Below, piece after piece: positions 16,255 through 24,355 of a stretch of 64,000 bases of DNA. The first letter of the stretch is position 1. Each line of letters begins with the position of its first letter. Under the pieces are notes generated by a model, which saw only the letters and a program-made list of their open reading frames with translations, ran no database searches and had not been told where the DNA came from. The stretch comes from DASUPK01 sp963797265. GTDB taxonomy: Bacteria; Actinomycetota; Thermoleophilia; Solirubrobacterales; 70-9. The DNA lies in the NCBI GenBank assembly GCA_963797265.1, contig CAWCOY010000003.1, positions 1,168,155 to 1,232,154 of the forward strand, given 5' to 3'. A program made the position numbers and the translations under genes.

Positions 16255-17850
16255 ATGAGCACTGTCCGCGAGGTCGCGTTCGAGCTCTTCCGCGAGCACG
16301 GGATGACGACCATCTTCGGAAACCCCGGCTCGACCGAGCTGCCGATGCTGGCCGAGTTCCCCGACGACTTCCGCTACGTCCTCGGGCTGCAGGAGGCGGT
16401 GGCGGTCGGGATGGCGGACGGCTATGCCCAGGCCTCCGAACGTCCGTCCCACGTCAACCTGCATACGGCACCTGGGGTGGGAAACGGCATGGGTGCGATC
16501 TTCAACGCGCAGGCGAATCACTCGCCGGTGGTGGTGACGGCGGGCCAGCAGGTCCGCGCCCACATCACGATGCAGGCGAACCTCACCAATCGCGACGCCA
16601 CGCGCGTCGTCCACCCGTTCGTCAAGTGGAGCTTCGAGCCCCCGCGGGCGCAGGATGTGCCGCACGCCCTCGCCCGGGCTATCCACACCGCCTCACTCGC
16701 CCCGAAGGGACCTGCCTTCGTCTCGCTGCCGATGGACGACTGGACCGAGGAGGCGGACGCCGAATCCGGACACGTCATCGAGCGCACCGCCGAGCCGCGA
16801 ATGGGGCCTGACCCGGCGGCGATCGAGACGCTCGCCCAGCAGCTCGCCGCCGCGAGCAACCCGGTGCTGGTGGCCGGCCCCGACATCGACGCGGCCGGCG
16901 CCTGGGAGGACGCCGTGACCCTGGCAGAGCGGCAGAAGCTTCCGGTGTTCGCCTCGCCAGCTCCCGGCGGTGGGCGCCTCGGCTTCCCCGAGGGTCATCC
17001 TCTCTTCCAAGGCGTCCTGCCCCCGGCGATCGGCCCGGTCACCGAGACCCTCAAGGGCCGCGACCTGGTCCTGGTCGTCGGCTCCTCGGTCTTCCCGTAC
17101 TACCCCTACATCCCCGGGCCACTGCTCCCGGAGGGCGCCTCGCTGGTCGCGATCACGAGCGATCCGGACGAGGCGGCGCGCGCGCCGATGGGGGACGTGA
17201 TCCTGGCGGACGTTGCCCTCGCGCTGCGAGCGCTGCTGGGGGAGGTGGGCGAGGCCGACCGGTCCGAGCCAGAGCCGCTGCCGGACCCGACTCCGGGCGA
17301 CGAGACCGATCCGCTCACCCCGACCATGGTCCACAACACGCTCGCCCAGGTCTTCCCGGACGGCGGGATCGTCGTGCTCGAGTCTCCGTCCAGCACCCTC
17401 GCGCTCCGCAACCAGCTCCGGCTCTCGCGCCCCGGCAGCTACTACTTCGGCGCGGGAGGCGGCCTGGGCTTCGGGCTGGCGGGGGCGATCGGAGTCCAGC
17501 TCGCGCAGCCGGACCGGCCGGTCGTCTGCGTCCTCGGCGAGGGCTCGGTGCAGTACGCGGTCACCGGTTTCTGGACGGCGGCGGCCTACGACGTGCCGGT
17601 GACGTTCCTCGTCCTGCGTAACGAGGAGTACTCGATCCTCAAGTGGTTCGCGGACATCGAGGAGGTGCAGGGGGCGCCGGGCCTCGACCTGCCGGCGCTG
17701 GAGGTGGCGAAGGTCGCCGAGGCTTACGGCGTGGCTTCCAAGCAGGTCTCGGGACGCGACGAGCTCCAGGACGCGCTCGAATCCTCGATCGGGTCGGGGA
17801 AGCCGGAGCTCGTCGAGGTCCCCGTGACGCCGGGGATGGCTCTGTTCTGA
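16255..17850 (+). CDS. mdlC: Benzoylformate decarboxylase-like ThDP enzyme
   Basis: The protein has 531 residues with the three-domain plan of ThDP-dependent decarboxylases. The N-terminal Pyr domain has FGNPGSTELPML (Ser matching the substrate-binding Ser of benzoylformate decarboxylase), the catalytic Glu in LGLQEAVAVGMADGYAQASE and SHVNLHTAPGVGNGMG with the His. The C-terminal PP domain carries the cofactor motif GEGSVQYAVTGFWTAAAYDV to NEEYSILKW. The reaction would be benzoylformate to benzaldehyde and CO2 (mandelate pathway) or a related 2-oxoacid. The YbaK-like gene overlaps its stop. Family assignment is firm; the substrate is less certain, because no other mandelate genes are nearby. 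Confidence 0.85.
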   Translation: MSTVREVAFELFREHGMTTIFGNPGSTELPMLAEFPDDFRYVLGLQEAVAVGMADGYAQASERPSHVNLHTAPGVGNGMGAIFNAQANHSPVVVTAGQQVRAHITMQANLTNRDATRVVHPFVKWSFEPPRAQDVPHALARAIHTASLAPKGPAFVSLPMDDWTEEADAESGHVIERTAEPRMGPDPAAIETLAQQLAAASNPVLVAGPDIDAAGAWEDAVTLAERQKLPVFASPAPGGGRLGFPEGHPLFQGVLPPAIGPVTETLKGRDLVLVVGSSVFPYYPYIPGPLLPEGASLVAITSDPDEAARAPMGDVILADVALALRALLGEVGEADRSEPEPLPDPTPGDETDPLTPTMVHNTLAQVFPDGGIVVLESPSSTLALRNQLRLSRPGSYYFGAGGGLGFGLAGAIGVQLAQPDRPVVCVLGEGSVQYAVTGFWTAAAYDVPVTFLVLRNEEYSILKWFADIEEVQGAPGLDLPALEVAKVAEAYGVASKQVSGRDELQDALESSIGSGKPELVEVPVTPGMALF

Positions 17851-18158
17851 GCGGCGCGCTGCACCCGACGGCAGCCAAGGTCCAAGAGCGCCTCCGCGAG
17901 CGCGGCCTCGACGTCGAAGTCGTTGTCCTTCCGGATTCGACTCGCACTGCGGCCGAGGCCGCCCGCGACGCCACCGGCTTTGCGATCGGGGGCATTCCTC
18001 CATTCGGGCACGACACCGAGCTGCCCACGATCCTCGACGAGTCTCTGCGTCGCTTCGCCCGGGTCTGGTGCGCCGTCGGCACGCCGCACGCGGTCTTCGA
18101 GACCGGGGTGGAGGACCTGATCGCCGCGATCCACGAGCCGAGCGTGCAACCGGTGTAG
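17847..18158 (+). CDS. YbaK/ProX-type tRNA deacylase with internal deletion
   Basis: About 103 residues, against about 155 for the family. The N-terminal strand-helix (LHPTAAKVQERLRERGLDVE, then LPDSTRTAAEAA) runs straight into the C-terminal signature RDATGFAIGGIPPFGH and the final helices. The middle of the domain, which normally carries the catalytic Lys (KSLVF-like motif) and part of the substrate pocket, is absent without breaking the frame. No ATG, GTG or TTG is available. A CTG at 17847 would overlap the upstream stop by four bases (CTGA), so even the start is unusual. It is probably inactive as an editing enzyme, either a decaying gene or an assembly collapse. Confidence 0.6.
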   Translation: MSGALHPTAAKVQERLRERGLDVEVVVLPDSTRTAAEAARDATGFAIGGIPPFGHDTELPTILDESLRRFARVWCAVGTPHAVFETGVEDLIAAIHEPSVQPV

Positions 18159-18165
18159 GTCTTAC

Positions 18166-18361
18166 GCGGTTCCGCGGAACCGCCTGCCGTGACTATCTCG
18201 TTACATCTGGCGGTTCCGCGGAACCGCGCCCGGGTCCGTGAACACCCCCACCGTGCGGACTTGTGATCCTGTCACACCCAAACACTTGTTCGATGATATG
18301 GCCGGCCCCGGACAGATGGCTTCCGCTTTTCGCGCAAGGAGTCGCGGCTCCGCGGAGCCGC
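18166..18361. repeat. Three 18-bp perfect palindromes
   Basis: The 383-base gap 18159-18541 contains no gene. GCGGTTCCGCGGAACCGC occurs twice (18166-18183, 18210-18227), and a compensated variant GCGGCTCCGCGGAGCCGC occurs once (18344-18361). The variant changes both arms together, which suggests selection for the palindrome rather than for the sequence. Possible roles are a repeated operator, a transcript hairpin or a REP-like mobile palindrome. Confidence 0.75.
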
Positions 18362-18365
18362 AGGA

Positions 18366-18387
18366 GTGCCGCTTTGCATGGAAAGCG
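18366..18387 (+). repeat. Dispersed CTTTGCATGGAAAG repeat, copy 1
   Basis: The sequence GCCGCTTTGCATGGAAAGCG follows the third palindrome. The same core recurs at 19092-19165, 20931-20954 and 27743-27775, always between genes. It is one unit of what looks like a genome-specific REP-type family. Confidence 0.6.
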
Positions 18388-18541
18388 ATACTCGTGCTCA
18401 ACGGGGGATGAATAAGGGATTTCAGTTCCGGGCTCGGCGACGGCAGATACTCCCGAGTACGCAGCGAGGCGCCCAAGCGCGGGGCGTCTGTCTCGGACAC
18501 GATCGCCTCTGGTGGCGGTCGGCTAAAGAAGGGAATACCGA

Positions 18542-18952
18542 ATGAGAGGTGCGGGCCGCGTTGTCTTCGCCGCCATCTTCCTGTTGATCGTTGGAACGCT
18601 CAACATCATCTACGGGATCGGCGCGCTCGACGATGCGAATTTCTACGCGAACGACACCAGGTACATCCTCACCAACCTCAACACGCTCGGCTGGGTGCTG
18701 ATCGTCCTCGGCGTGATCCAGCTGACGGGGGGCTTCTCGCTGATGGCGGGCAACGTCTACGGTCGGGTGATCGGGATCATCGGCGGAAGCCTAGGCGCGA
18801 TCGGGGCGCTCCTGTCGATGGGCAACAGCCACCCATGGTGGAACCTGGCCCTCTTCGCCATCTGCCTCTGGGTCGTCTGGGGGATCATCGTTTACGGCGC
18901 GGAGGACGACCGGTACGCCGACCGGGGCCGGGGGGCAGGCCCAGGGGTCTGA
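18542..18952 (+). CDS. Four-helix membrane protein (DUF7144-like)
   Basis: The protein has 136 residues with ATG 18542 after GAAGGGAA. It contains four hydrophobic helices (VVFAAIFLLIVGTLNIIYGI, TLGWVLIVLGVIQLTGGFSL, RVIGIIGGSLGAIGALLSMG, WWNLALFAICLWVVWGIIVY) and a short charged tail (GAEDDRYADRGRG). The first helix with LNIIYGIGAL and the following ANDTRYI loop match a conserved actinobacterial membrane family of unknown function. A strong hairpin follows the stop. It appears monocistronic. Confidence 0.75.
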   Translation: MRGAGRVVFAAIFLLIVGTLNIIYGIGALDDANFYANDTRYILTNLNTLGWVLIVLGVIQLTGGFSLMAGNVYGRVIGIIGGSLGAIGALLSMGNSHPWWNLALFAICLWVVWGIIVYGAEDDRYADRGRGAGPGV

Positions 18953-18960
18953 TCCGCTGC

Positions 18961-18994
18961 GGGAGCCCGGCCCAGATAGTCGGGCCGGGCTCCC
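18961..18994 (+). terminator. Hairpin terminator
   Basis: GGGAGCCCGGCCC (18961-18973) pairs perfectly with GGGCCGGGCTCCC (18982-18994) across an 8-base loop, nine bases after the membrane gene stop. There is no T-tract, which is common for hairpin terminators in high-GC actinobacteria. Confidence 0.7.
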
Positions 18995-19091
18995 CGTCAT
19001 CCACCTCATCCAGTCGATGAGCTCTGCAAGCGGGGGCTGCCTGCTCCACCCTTGTGGAGGAACTGATCCCACACCCGAAGCGAGCTAGTCG

Positions 19092-19165
19092 CTTTGGACG
19101 AAAGCGCCGCTTTCCATGCAAAGGGGATAGCCCTTTGGACGAGAAGCGGCGCTTTGCATGGAAAG
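19092..19165. repeat. Dispersed repeat, inverted pair (copies 2 and 3)
   Basis: Two related units face each other. The first, at 19092-19123, reads CTTTGGACGAAAG, then CGCCG, then CTTTCCATGCAAAG. The second, at 19133-19165, reads CTTTGGACGAGAAG, then CGGCG, then CTTTGCATGGAAAG. Each unit combines two imperfect palindromes. A further CTTTTCGTCCAAAG half-unit lies near 19489-19502. All are intergenic. Confidence 0.6.
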
Positions 19166-19245
19166 TGACCCTTTCTGGCCGGTGCTTGCGTCGATGAGCC
19201 GGGCCTGATCCCCTTCCGCCATCCCCTGAATAGGATCCGCGCCGG

Positions 19246-19330
19246 ATGGAGGGCAACTTCTTCTTCGTCGTGGGGATCATCCTGGTATCCGCCGCGGTCC
19301 TGCTGGCCTTCCTCGGGATACGCGCGCGAG
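19246..19330 (+). pseudogene. Truncated small membrane protein
   Basis: ATG 19246 begins a membrane helix (EGNFFFVVGIILVSAAVLLA then FLGIRARG) of a type seen as short stand-alone actinobacterial proteins. After about 28 residues the frame enters the integrase-tail sequence in a different frame and becomes Arg/Pro-rich nonsense up to 19608. It was probably a small membrane protein cut by the recombination that left the integrase fragment. Confidence 0.45.
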
Positions 19331-19486
19331 GGCCTCCCGATAAACGTCATCCAGCGACAGCTCGGCCACGCCAGTCTCGGCGTGACTTCGGTCTACCTTC
19401 AGGGAATCGACAGCGGCGAGATCATCGAGACGGTCCGAACGCGCCGCCCCCCTGTGATTCCCGCAGCAGCTGCGCTCGCGAGCTAG
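19331..19486 (+). pseudogene. Tyrosine integrase C-terminal remnant
   Basis: In the frame of 19331 the translation gives GLPINVIQRQLGHASLGVTS then VYLQGIDSGEIIETV, stopping at a TAG at 19484-19486. This is the end of a tyrosine recombinase: GHAS with the second conserved His, and the VYLQ Tyr nucleophile followed by the usual C-terminal helix. Everything upstream of this segment is missing. It marks a former mobile element or gene-cassette integrase. It is not a copy of the integrase at 61396, whose corresponding motif is GHRDFKTTLIYADY. Confidence 0.75.
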
Positions 19487-19652
19487 CGCTTTTCGTCCAA
19501 AGCAGCTATTTCACGAGTGCCCGAACGAGTAGATGCTCTTTACCTGAGCGACTGTGGCGCGGGCTCGCCTCGTCCGCACCCGGTTTGGAGGATCGCAAGT
19601 TGCAGTAGAGACGCTTTTAAAGCTGCAGCATGGAGGCTAGCCAGGCACCCCC

Positions 19653-20756
19653 ATGACCGAGCGGATTGAGTGGATTGCGGACCGTGCGCGGTTCGACGAC
19701 CTCGCCGCAGCCTGGGACCGGTTGGCGGACCGGGAGGGAACTCCATTCTCACGCCACGCATGGTTCCAGGCGTGGCTCGACGCGTTCGGTCCAACTGACC
19801 TTTGCACATGCGTGCTCTGGCGATCGGATCTGCTGGCGGCCGCGCTTCCGCTGCGCGCGACCAGGGGCGGCGCGGCGACGATCGCCAACGAGCACACCCC
19901 CTTTCTGCGGCCGCTGGGAGTGGACAGGGAGGCGATCATGACCCTCTACGAGCACACGGCACGCGAGTTGGGCCAACTGGTGATCGAGCCGCTCCCTTAT
20001 CGGTTCCGCCCGGATGATGACCTGGTCCAGACCGCGAGCCGGCGAGGCCTCTGGACATCGACCGACTCGAAGCACGTGTCGCCGATCGTGGACACGGGGG
20101 GAGACTTCAATGCATGGCGCGAGCGGTCGAAGCACGGGTGGGGTGCTCCGCTCGAGCGCTTTCGGCGAAAGGCAGTTCGCGAGCGCGGGGCCAAGCTTGC
20201 TCTCGTATTCGCGCCCGAGGATCTCGAGACAGAGCTCGACGAATGCCTGCAGGTCGAGGCCAGCGGCTGGAAGGGAAAGCACGAGACCGCCGTCCTCTCG
20301 CAGCCCGAGACGACGAGCTTCTACCGTGGAGTCGCGGCGGCGTTTCACGTGCGTGGAGAACTGCGGCTGTCGACGCTGCGGCTGGACGGGTGGCTCGCCG
20401 CGTTCGACCTTTGCCTGCTGCACCGTCGGCGGCTCTATTTGCTCAAGACGGGATTCGACGAGTCGTTCCGCAAACTCGCTCCGGGCCTCCTGCTACAGCT
20501 CTCCGTGATCGAGCGGTGCTTTGAGACGGATCTAGACGCGTTCGAGCTGCTCGGCGGCGACGCGGAGTGGAAACGCAAGTTCGCCACGAGCGAGCGTCAG
20601 CACGTTTCGCTGCGTAGTTTCCGACACCGCCCCGGGCCGGCGCTGCTCTTCGCGTATCGTCGTGCACTGAGGTCGCCGCTCAAGCGCGCCTACCGCAAGG
20701 CCCGCGGGCTCTGGGCGCGTGTAGGTGACGTCCGGGCTATGGGAAGGAACGATTAG
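19653..20756 (+). CDS. CelD/BcsL-type GNAT acetyltransferase
   Basis: The protein has 367 residues. The pattern FDDLAAAWDRLADREGTPFS, then RHAWFQAWLDAFGP, an LRATRGG strand pair and a second half with SGWKGKHETAVLSQPETTSF and LLKTGFDESFRKLAPGLLLQ, is the double-GNAT fold of CelD/BcsL-like acyltransferases (GNAT_acetyltransf_6). These acylate polysaccharides or peptide-linked sugars; many lie in exopolysaccharide clusters. Here it is isolated, with 288 non-coding bases after it. The lysine-rich C-terminus (RALRSPLKRAYRKARG) could bind membrane phospholipid. Confidence 0.8.
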   Translation: MTERIEWIADRARFDDLAAAWDRLADREGTPFSRHAWFQAWLDAFGPTDLCTCVLWRSDLLAAALPLRATRGGAATIANEHTPFLRPLGVDREAIMTLYEHTARELGQLVIEPLPYRFRPDDDLVQTASRRGLWTSTDSKHVSPIVDTGGDFNAWRERSKHGWGAPLERFRRKAVRERGAKLALVFAPEDLETELDECLQVEASGWKGKHETAVLSQPETTSFYRGVAAAFHVRGELRLSTLRLDGWLAAFDLCLLHRRRLYLLKTGFDESFRKLAPGLLLQLSVIERCFETDLDAFELLGGDAEWKRKFATSERQHVSLRSFRHRPGPALLFAYRRALRSPLKRAYRKARGLWARVGDVRAMGRND

Positions 20757-20930
20757 GAGACGGTCGTCACGCTGACGCTCCGGGACCCGGTTTACTCACT
20801 GGGGGGTTCGGGGTCCAGATTCCCGGTACAGATCGCGATGTGTCGGACCGGCTTCTCCCTCCGGGCCATCACCCAGTCAGTATCCGCTCATTAGACGTGG
20901 CGCGGAAGCCAAAACTGGGGCTCGGGGACT

Positions 20931-20954
20931 GCCGCATTCCATGCAAAGCGGCAC
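20931..20954 (-). repeat. Dispersed repeat, copy 4
   Basis: GCCGCATTCCATGCAAAGCGGC, a member of the CTTTGCATGGAAAG family read on the minus strand, lies in the gap 20757-21044. Apart from this repeat I see nothing else in that gap. Confidence 0.55.
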
Positions 20955-21044
20955 TCTTCGGGACGCCGGACCTCACGACTCCCGTCGCGTGGAAGGAGCA
21001 GCGCCGAGCACCGCCGTCCTCCCGCCTCGCTTAGGCTGAGCCCA

Positions 21045-23948
21045 ATGGACCTGCTGGCGCCGGACACGGACGCGATCGCGCCCGACGGCAACGAGCCCGC
21101 CAAGGACCGGGCGCCCGACGAGCTCGCCTCCGGGACGCCCGAGCCGCTGCGCAGCGAGCTGATCGCGCTGCTGGGGGAGGACCGCGTCCTCACCCGGGTG
21201 ATCGACCTGGTCCGCTACGCCTCCGACGCGAGCCCCTACAGGCTGCTGCCGAAGGCGGTGGTGATGGCGCGCGACGCTGATGACGTCTCGAAGGTCCTCG
21301 CCTACGGGAGGCGCAGCGGCGTCCCCGTCACCTTCCGCGCCGGCGGCACGAGCCTCAACGGGCAGTCGCAGACCGACGGCATCCTGGTCGACGTCCGGCG
21401 ACACTGGAGCGGGGTGGAGGTGCTGGACGACGGGGCGCGCGCACGGGTCAAGCCCGGCACCGTGCTCGGCCACGCCAACCGGGTCCTGGCGGCGCACGGC
21501 CGCAAGCTCGGCCCCGACCCGGCGAGCACCGACATCGCCTGCGTCGGCGGCGTTCTCGCCAACAACTCGGGCGGTATGCGCTGCGGCATCGTGGCCGACT
21601 CCTACAGCACGGTCCGTGCCGTCACCTTCGTCCTGGCGTCGGGAACGGTGATCGACACTGCCGCGCCCGGCGCGGCGGAGCGCTTCGCCGCGGCCGAGCC
21701 CGAGCTCGCCACGGGCCTGGCCGCGATCCGTGACGAGATCCGTGCGGACGAGGATCTCACCGAGCGGATCCGCAAGAAGTTCCGGATCAAGAACACCACC
21801 GGCTATCGCCTCTGCGCGTTCCTGGACGAGGACGAGCCGGTTCAGATCTTCCGGCGCCTCCTGATCGGCTCGGAGGGCACGCTCGGCTTCATTGCCGAGG
21901 CCGTCTTGGAGACGGTGCCGAAGCCCACCCGGACCACGGTCTCCTGGCTTCACTTCGACGGCATCGAGTCGGCGACCGAGCCGGTGCCGGCACTGGTCGA
22001 TTGCGGAGCGACCGCGGTGGAGCTGATGGTCGCCCCCGCCCTGATGGTCGCCGCCCAGAACATCGCCGGGGCGCCGCAGGGCTGGCTGGAGCTGCCGCCC
22101 ACCTCCGCGGCGCTGCTGGTGGAGTTCGGTGCGGAGACCGACGGCGAGCTCGAGAAGCTGGTGGCGGGCGCCAAGGAGATCCTCAGAGAGCACGAGCTGA
22201 TCAAGCCTCCCGACTTCACCCGCGACCCGGAGCGGATCGAGGTCTCCTGGACGGTCCGCGAGGGGCTTCACGGGCTGATCGGGCGCTTCCGGGCGCCGGG
22301 GACCTCGCTGATCATCGAGGACGTCTGCGTCCCGCCCGAGCGGATCGCTGAGTCCGCCCGCGACATCCAGGGGCTGCTCGCGGAACACGGCTTCCTGCCC
22401 GGCGTGGCGGGCCACACCTCGGCCGGGAACCTCCACTTCATGCTGACGCCGGACTTCTCCAAGGAGGAGGACACAGAGCGCTACGAGGCCTTCATGGAGA
22501 AGCTGGTCGAGCTGATCCTCGAGAAGTACGACGGCTCCCTCAAGGCCGAGCACGGCACCGGGCTCAACATGGCGCCCTACGTCGAGCGGGAGTGGGGACA
22601 GAGGGCGACCGAGCTGATGTGGCGGGTGAAGGAGCTCGCCGACCCGGACCGGGTACTTTCGCCGGGCGTGCTGCTCAACCGCGACCCGGGCGTCCACCTG
22701 CGCAACCTGAAGACGACGCCGGAGATCGAGGAGGCGGCGACGACCTGCGTCGAGTGCGGGTTCTGCGAGCCGGTCTGCCCGAGCCGCCACCTGACCACGA
22801 CGCCAAGGCAGCGGATCGTGATTCGTCGCGAGATGGCCCGTCAGCCATCCGGCTCCCCGGTACAGCGCGCGCTGCTCGAGCAGTACGAGTACGACGGGAT
22901 CCAGACCTGTGCGGCTGACGGGACCTGCCAGATCGCCTGCCCGCTAGGCATCGACACCGGCAGGCTGGTCAAGGGATTCCGGGAGCGAGAGCACACCCCG
23001 CGCGCCCAGCGCCGGGCGACCAAAGTGGCCGAGCGCTTCAAGCGGGTGGAGGGGGTCGCACGCGCGGGGCTCAAAGCGGGCAAGGCCGCGGCGCCCCTGA
23101 TGCGCGCCGCCTCCAACGCCACGCGCGCGCTGGTCAGCGACGAGCTCGTACCCACCTGGCCGCGCGACATGCCGCCGCCCGCGCCGGCGCATCTGCCGAA
23201 GACCTCACGCGATGGCGCCGCCGCCGTCTACATGCCCGCGTGCGTGAATCGGATCTTCGGCCCGCCGCGCGGCGATGGGGGCCTCCACCTGCCCGCGGCG
23301 ATGGTCGAAGTCTCGGCACGTGCCGGCATGCCCGTCTGGATCCCGGACGACGTCGCCGGCAACTGCTGCTCGGTTCCCTGGACCTCGAAGGGCTACTCGG
23401 ATGGCGCCCGGTTGATGGCCAACCGCACCGTCGAGGCGCTCTGGAGCTGGAGCGACAAGGGGGAGTTGCCGATCGTCATCGACGCGAGCTCCTGCGCTCT
23501 CGGCCTGGCGAGCGAGGTCGCCGACAACCTCACGGACGAGAACCGCGAGCGCCACGGCGAGCTCGAGATCCTCGACTCGGTCGCCTGGGCGAAGCGCCTG
23601 CTGCCGAAGCTCCCGATCGAGCAGAAGCTCGGCTCGGTCGCTGTCCATCCGACCTGCTCGACGCGGCACATGGGTCTCGAGCGCGAGTTGCGCACGATCG
23701 CAGCCGAGATCGCGGGCGAGGTCCACCAGCCGATTCGCGCCACCTGTTGCGGGATGGCCGGCGACCGCGGCCTGCTCCATCCGGAGCTGACGGCCTCGGC
23801 CACGGCTGAGGAGGCGGCCGAGCTCCGTGGATCCCGGCACGACGCCTACCTGTGCAGCAACCGCACCTGCGAGATCGGGCTCCAGCAGGCGACCGGCGTC
23901 CCGTACGAGTCCTTCCTGATTCCGCTGGAGCGGGTCAGCCGGGGCTAG
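21045..23948 (+). CDS. FAD-linked dehydrogenase fused to Fe-S/CCG domain
   Basis: The protein has 967 residues. The N-terminal half is a VAO/PCMH-type FAD oxidase (RAGGTSLNGQSQTDGILVD, GKLGPDPAST, NNSGGMRCGI) with the C-terminal cap of D-lactate/glycolate dehydrogenases (GHTSAGNLHFMLTPD, then EHGTGLNMAPYVEREWG). About residue 567 come two 4Fe-4S motifs, CVECGFCEPVC and CAADGTCQIACPLGID. The last 300 residues hold CCG-type repeats (NCCSVPWTSKG, ATCCGMAGDRGL). It would oxidise a 2-hydroxyacid such as D-lactate or glycolate and pass electrons to quinone. It is monocistronic and convergent with the EAL fragment. Confidence 0.9.
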   Translation: MDLLAPDTDAIAPDGNEPAKDRAPDELASGTPEPLRSELIALLGEDRVLTRVIDLVRYASDASPYRLLPKAVVMARDADDVSKVLAYGRRSGVPVTFRAGGTSLNGQSQTDGILVDVRRHWSGVEVLDDGARARVKPGTVLGHANRVLAAHGRKLGPDPASTDIACVGGVLANNSGGMRCGIVADSYSTVRAVTFVLASGTVIDTAAPGAAERFAAAEPELATGLAAIRDEIRADEDLTERIRKKFRIKNTTGYRLCAFLDEDEPVQIFRRLLIGSEGTLGFIAEAVLETVPKPTRTTVSWLHFDGIESATEPVPALVDCGATAVELMVAPALMVAAQNIAGAPQGWLELPPTSAALLVEFGAETDGELEKLVAGAKEILREHELIKPPDFTRDPERIEVSWTVREGLHGLIGRFRAPGTSLIIEDVCVPPERIAESARDIQGLLAEHGFLPGVAGHTSAGNLHFMLTPDFSKEEDTERYEAFMEKLVELILEKYDGSLKAEHGTGLNMAPYVEREWGQRATELMWRVKELADPDRVLSPGVLLNRDPGVHLRNLKTTPEIEEAATTCVECGFCEPVCPSRHLTTTPRQRIVIRREMARQPSGSPVQRALLEQYEYDGIQTCAADGTCQIACPLGIDTGRLVKGFREREHTPRAQRRATKVAERFKRVEGVARAGLKAGKAAAPLMRAASNATRALVSDELVPTWPRDMPPPAPAHLPKTSRDGAAAVYMPACVNRIFGPPRGDGGLHLPAAMVEVSARAGMPVWIPDDVAGNCCSVPWTSKGYSDGARLMANRTVEALWSWSDKGELPIVIDASSCALGLASEVADNLTDENRERHGELEILDSVAWAKRLLPKLPIEQKLGSVAVHPTCSTRHMGLERELRTIAAEIAGEVHQPIRATCCGMAGDRGLLHPELTASATAEEAAELRGSRHDAYLCSNRTCEIGLQQATGVPYESFLIPLERVSRG

Positions 23949-24295
23949 TCAACCATCCGGAGCGCCGAGACCGCCTCCGGCTTGCCCAGGTGGTAGCCCT
24001 GGGCGAAATCGACGCCCAGCTCGCGGACGATGTCCATCGTGCGCTGGTCGGTGACGAACTCGGCGATCGTCTTGATGCCGAGTCCCTCGCAGACGTCGAC
24101 CAATGCCTTGACGATCAGCCGATCGGCGGGGCTGTCCGGCAGGTCGCGGACGAACTCGCCGTCGATCTTCAGGTAGCTGATCGGGAGGTGCTTCAGGTAG
24201 TAGAAGGAGGCATACCCCGAGCCGAAGTCGTCGAGGGCGAAGCGACAGCCGAGACGCGACAGGCTCTGGGCGAACTCACACGTGAGTATCGGCAC
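23945..24295 (-). pseudogene. C-terminal half of an EAL (c-di-GMP phosphodiesterase) domain
   Basis: The 116 residues from GTG 24295 contain FALDDFGSGYASFYYLKHLP, YLKIDGEFVRDL, the catalytic-region Lys in VKALVDVCEGLGIKTIAEFV and the ending QGYHLGKP. These are the second half of an EAL domain. The first half with the EAL motif, and any sensory or GGDEF domain, is missing. Just upstream are two short direct repeats GGCCCTTAGA (around 24309 and 24337) and then the divergent PAP2 gene. It is a truncated gene, almost certainly inactive. Confidence 0.8.
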
Positions 24296-24355
24296 CGCCT
24301 GTGCGGGCCCTTAGAACCGCTCCCCAGCCGTACAGGCCCTTAGACTCGCGCCGCT

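Noticed and set aside
19331..19486. Integrase tail as a duplicate of the integrase at 61396
   Set aside because: The motifs around the catalytic His and Tyr differ (GHASLGVTS..VYLQ against GHRDFKTTLIYADY), so they come from different families.
20973..22790. 605-codon minus-strand open frame
   Set aside because: Antisense to the FAD/Fe-S dehydrogenase; low-complexity translation rich in Arg, Asp and Gly with no motif.
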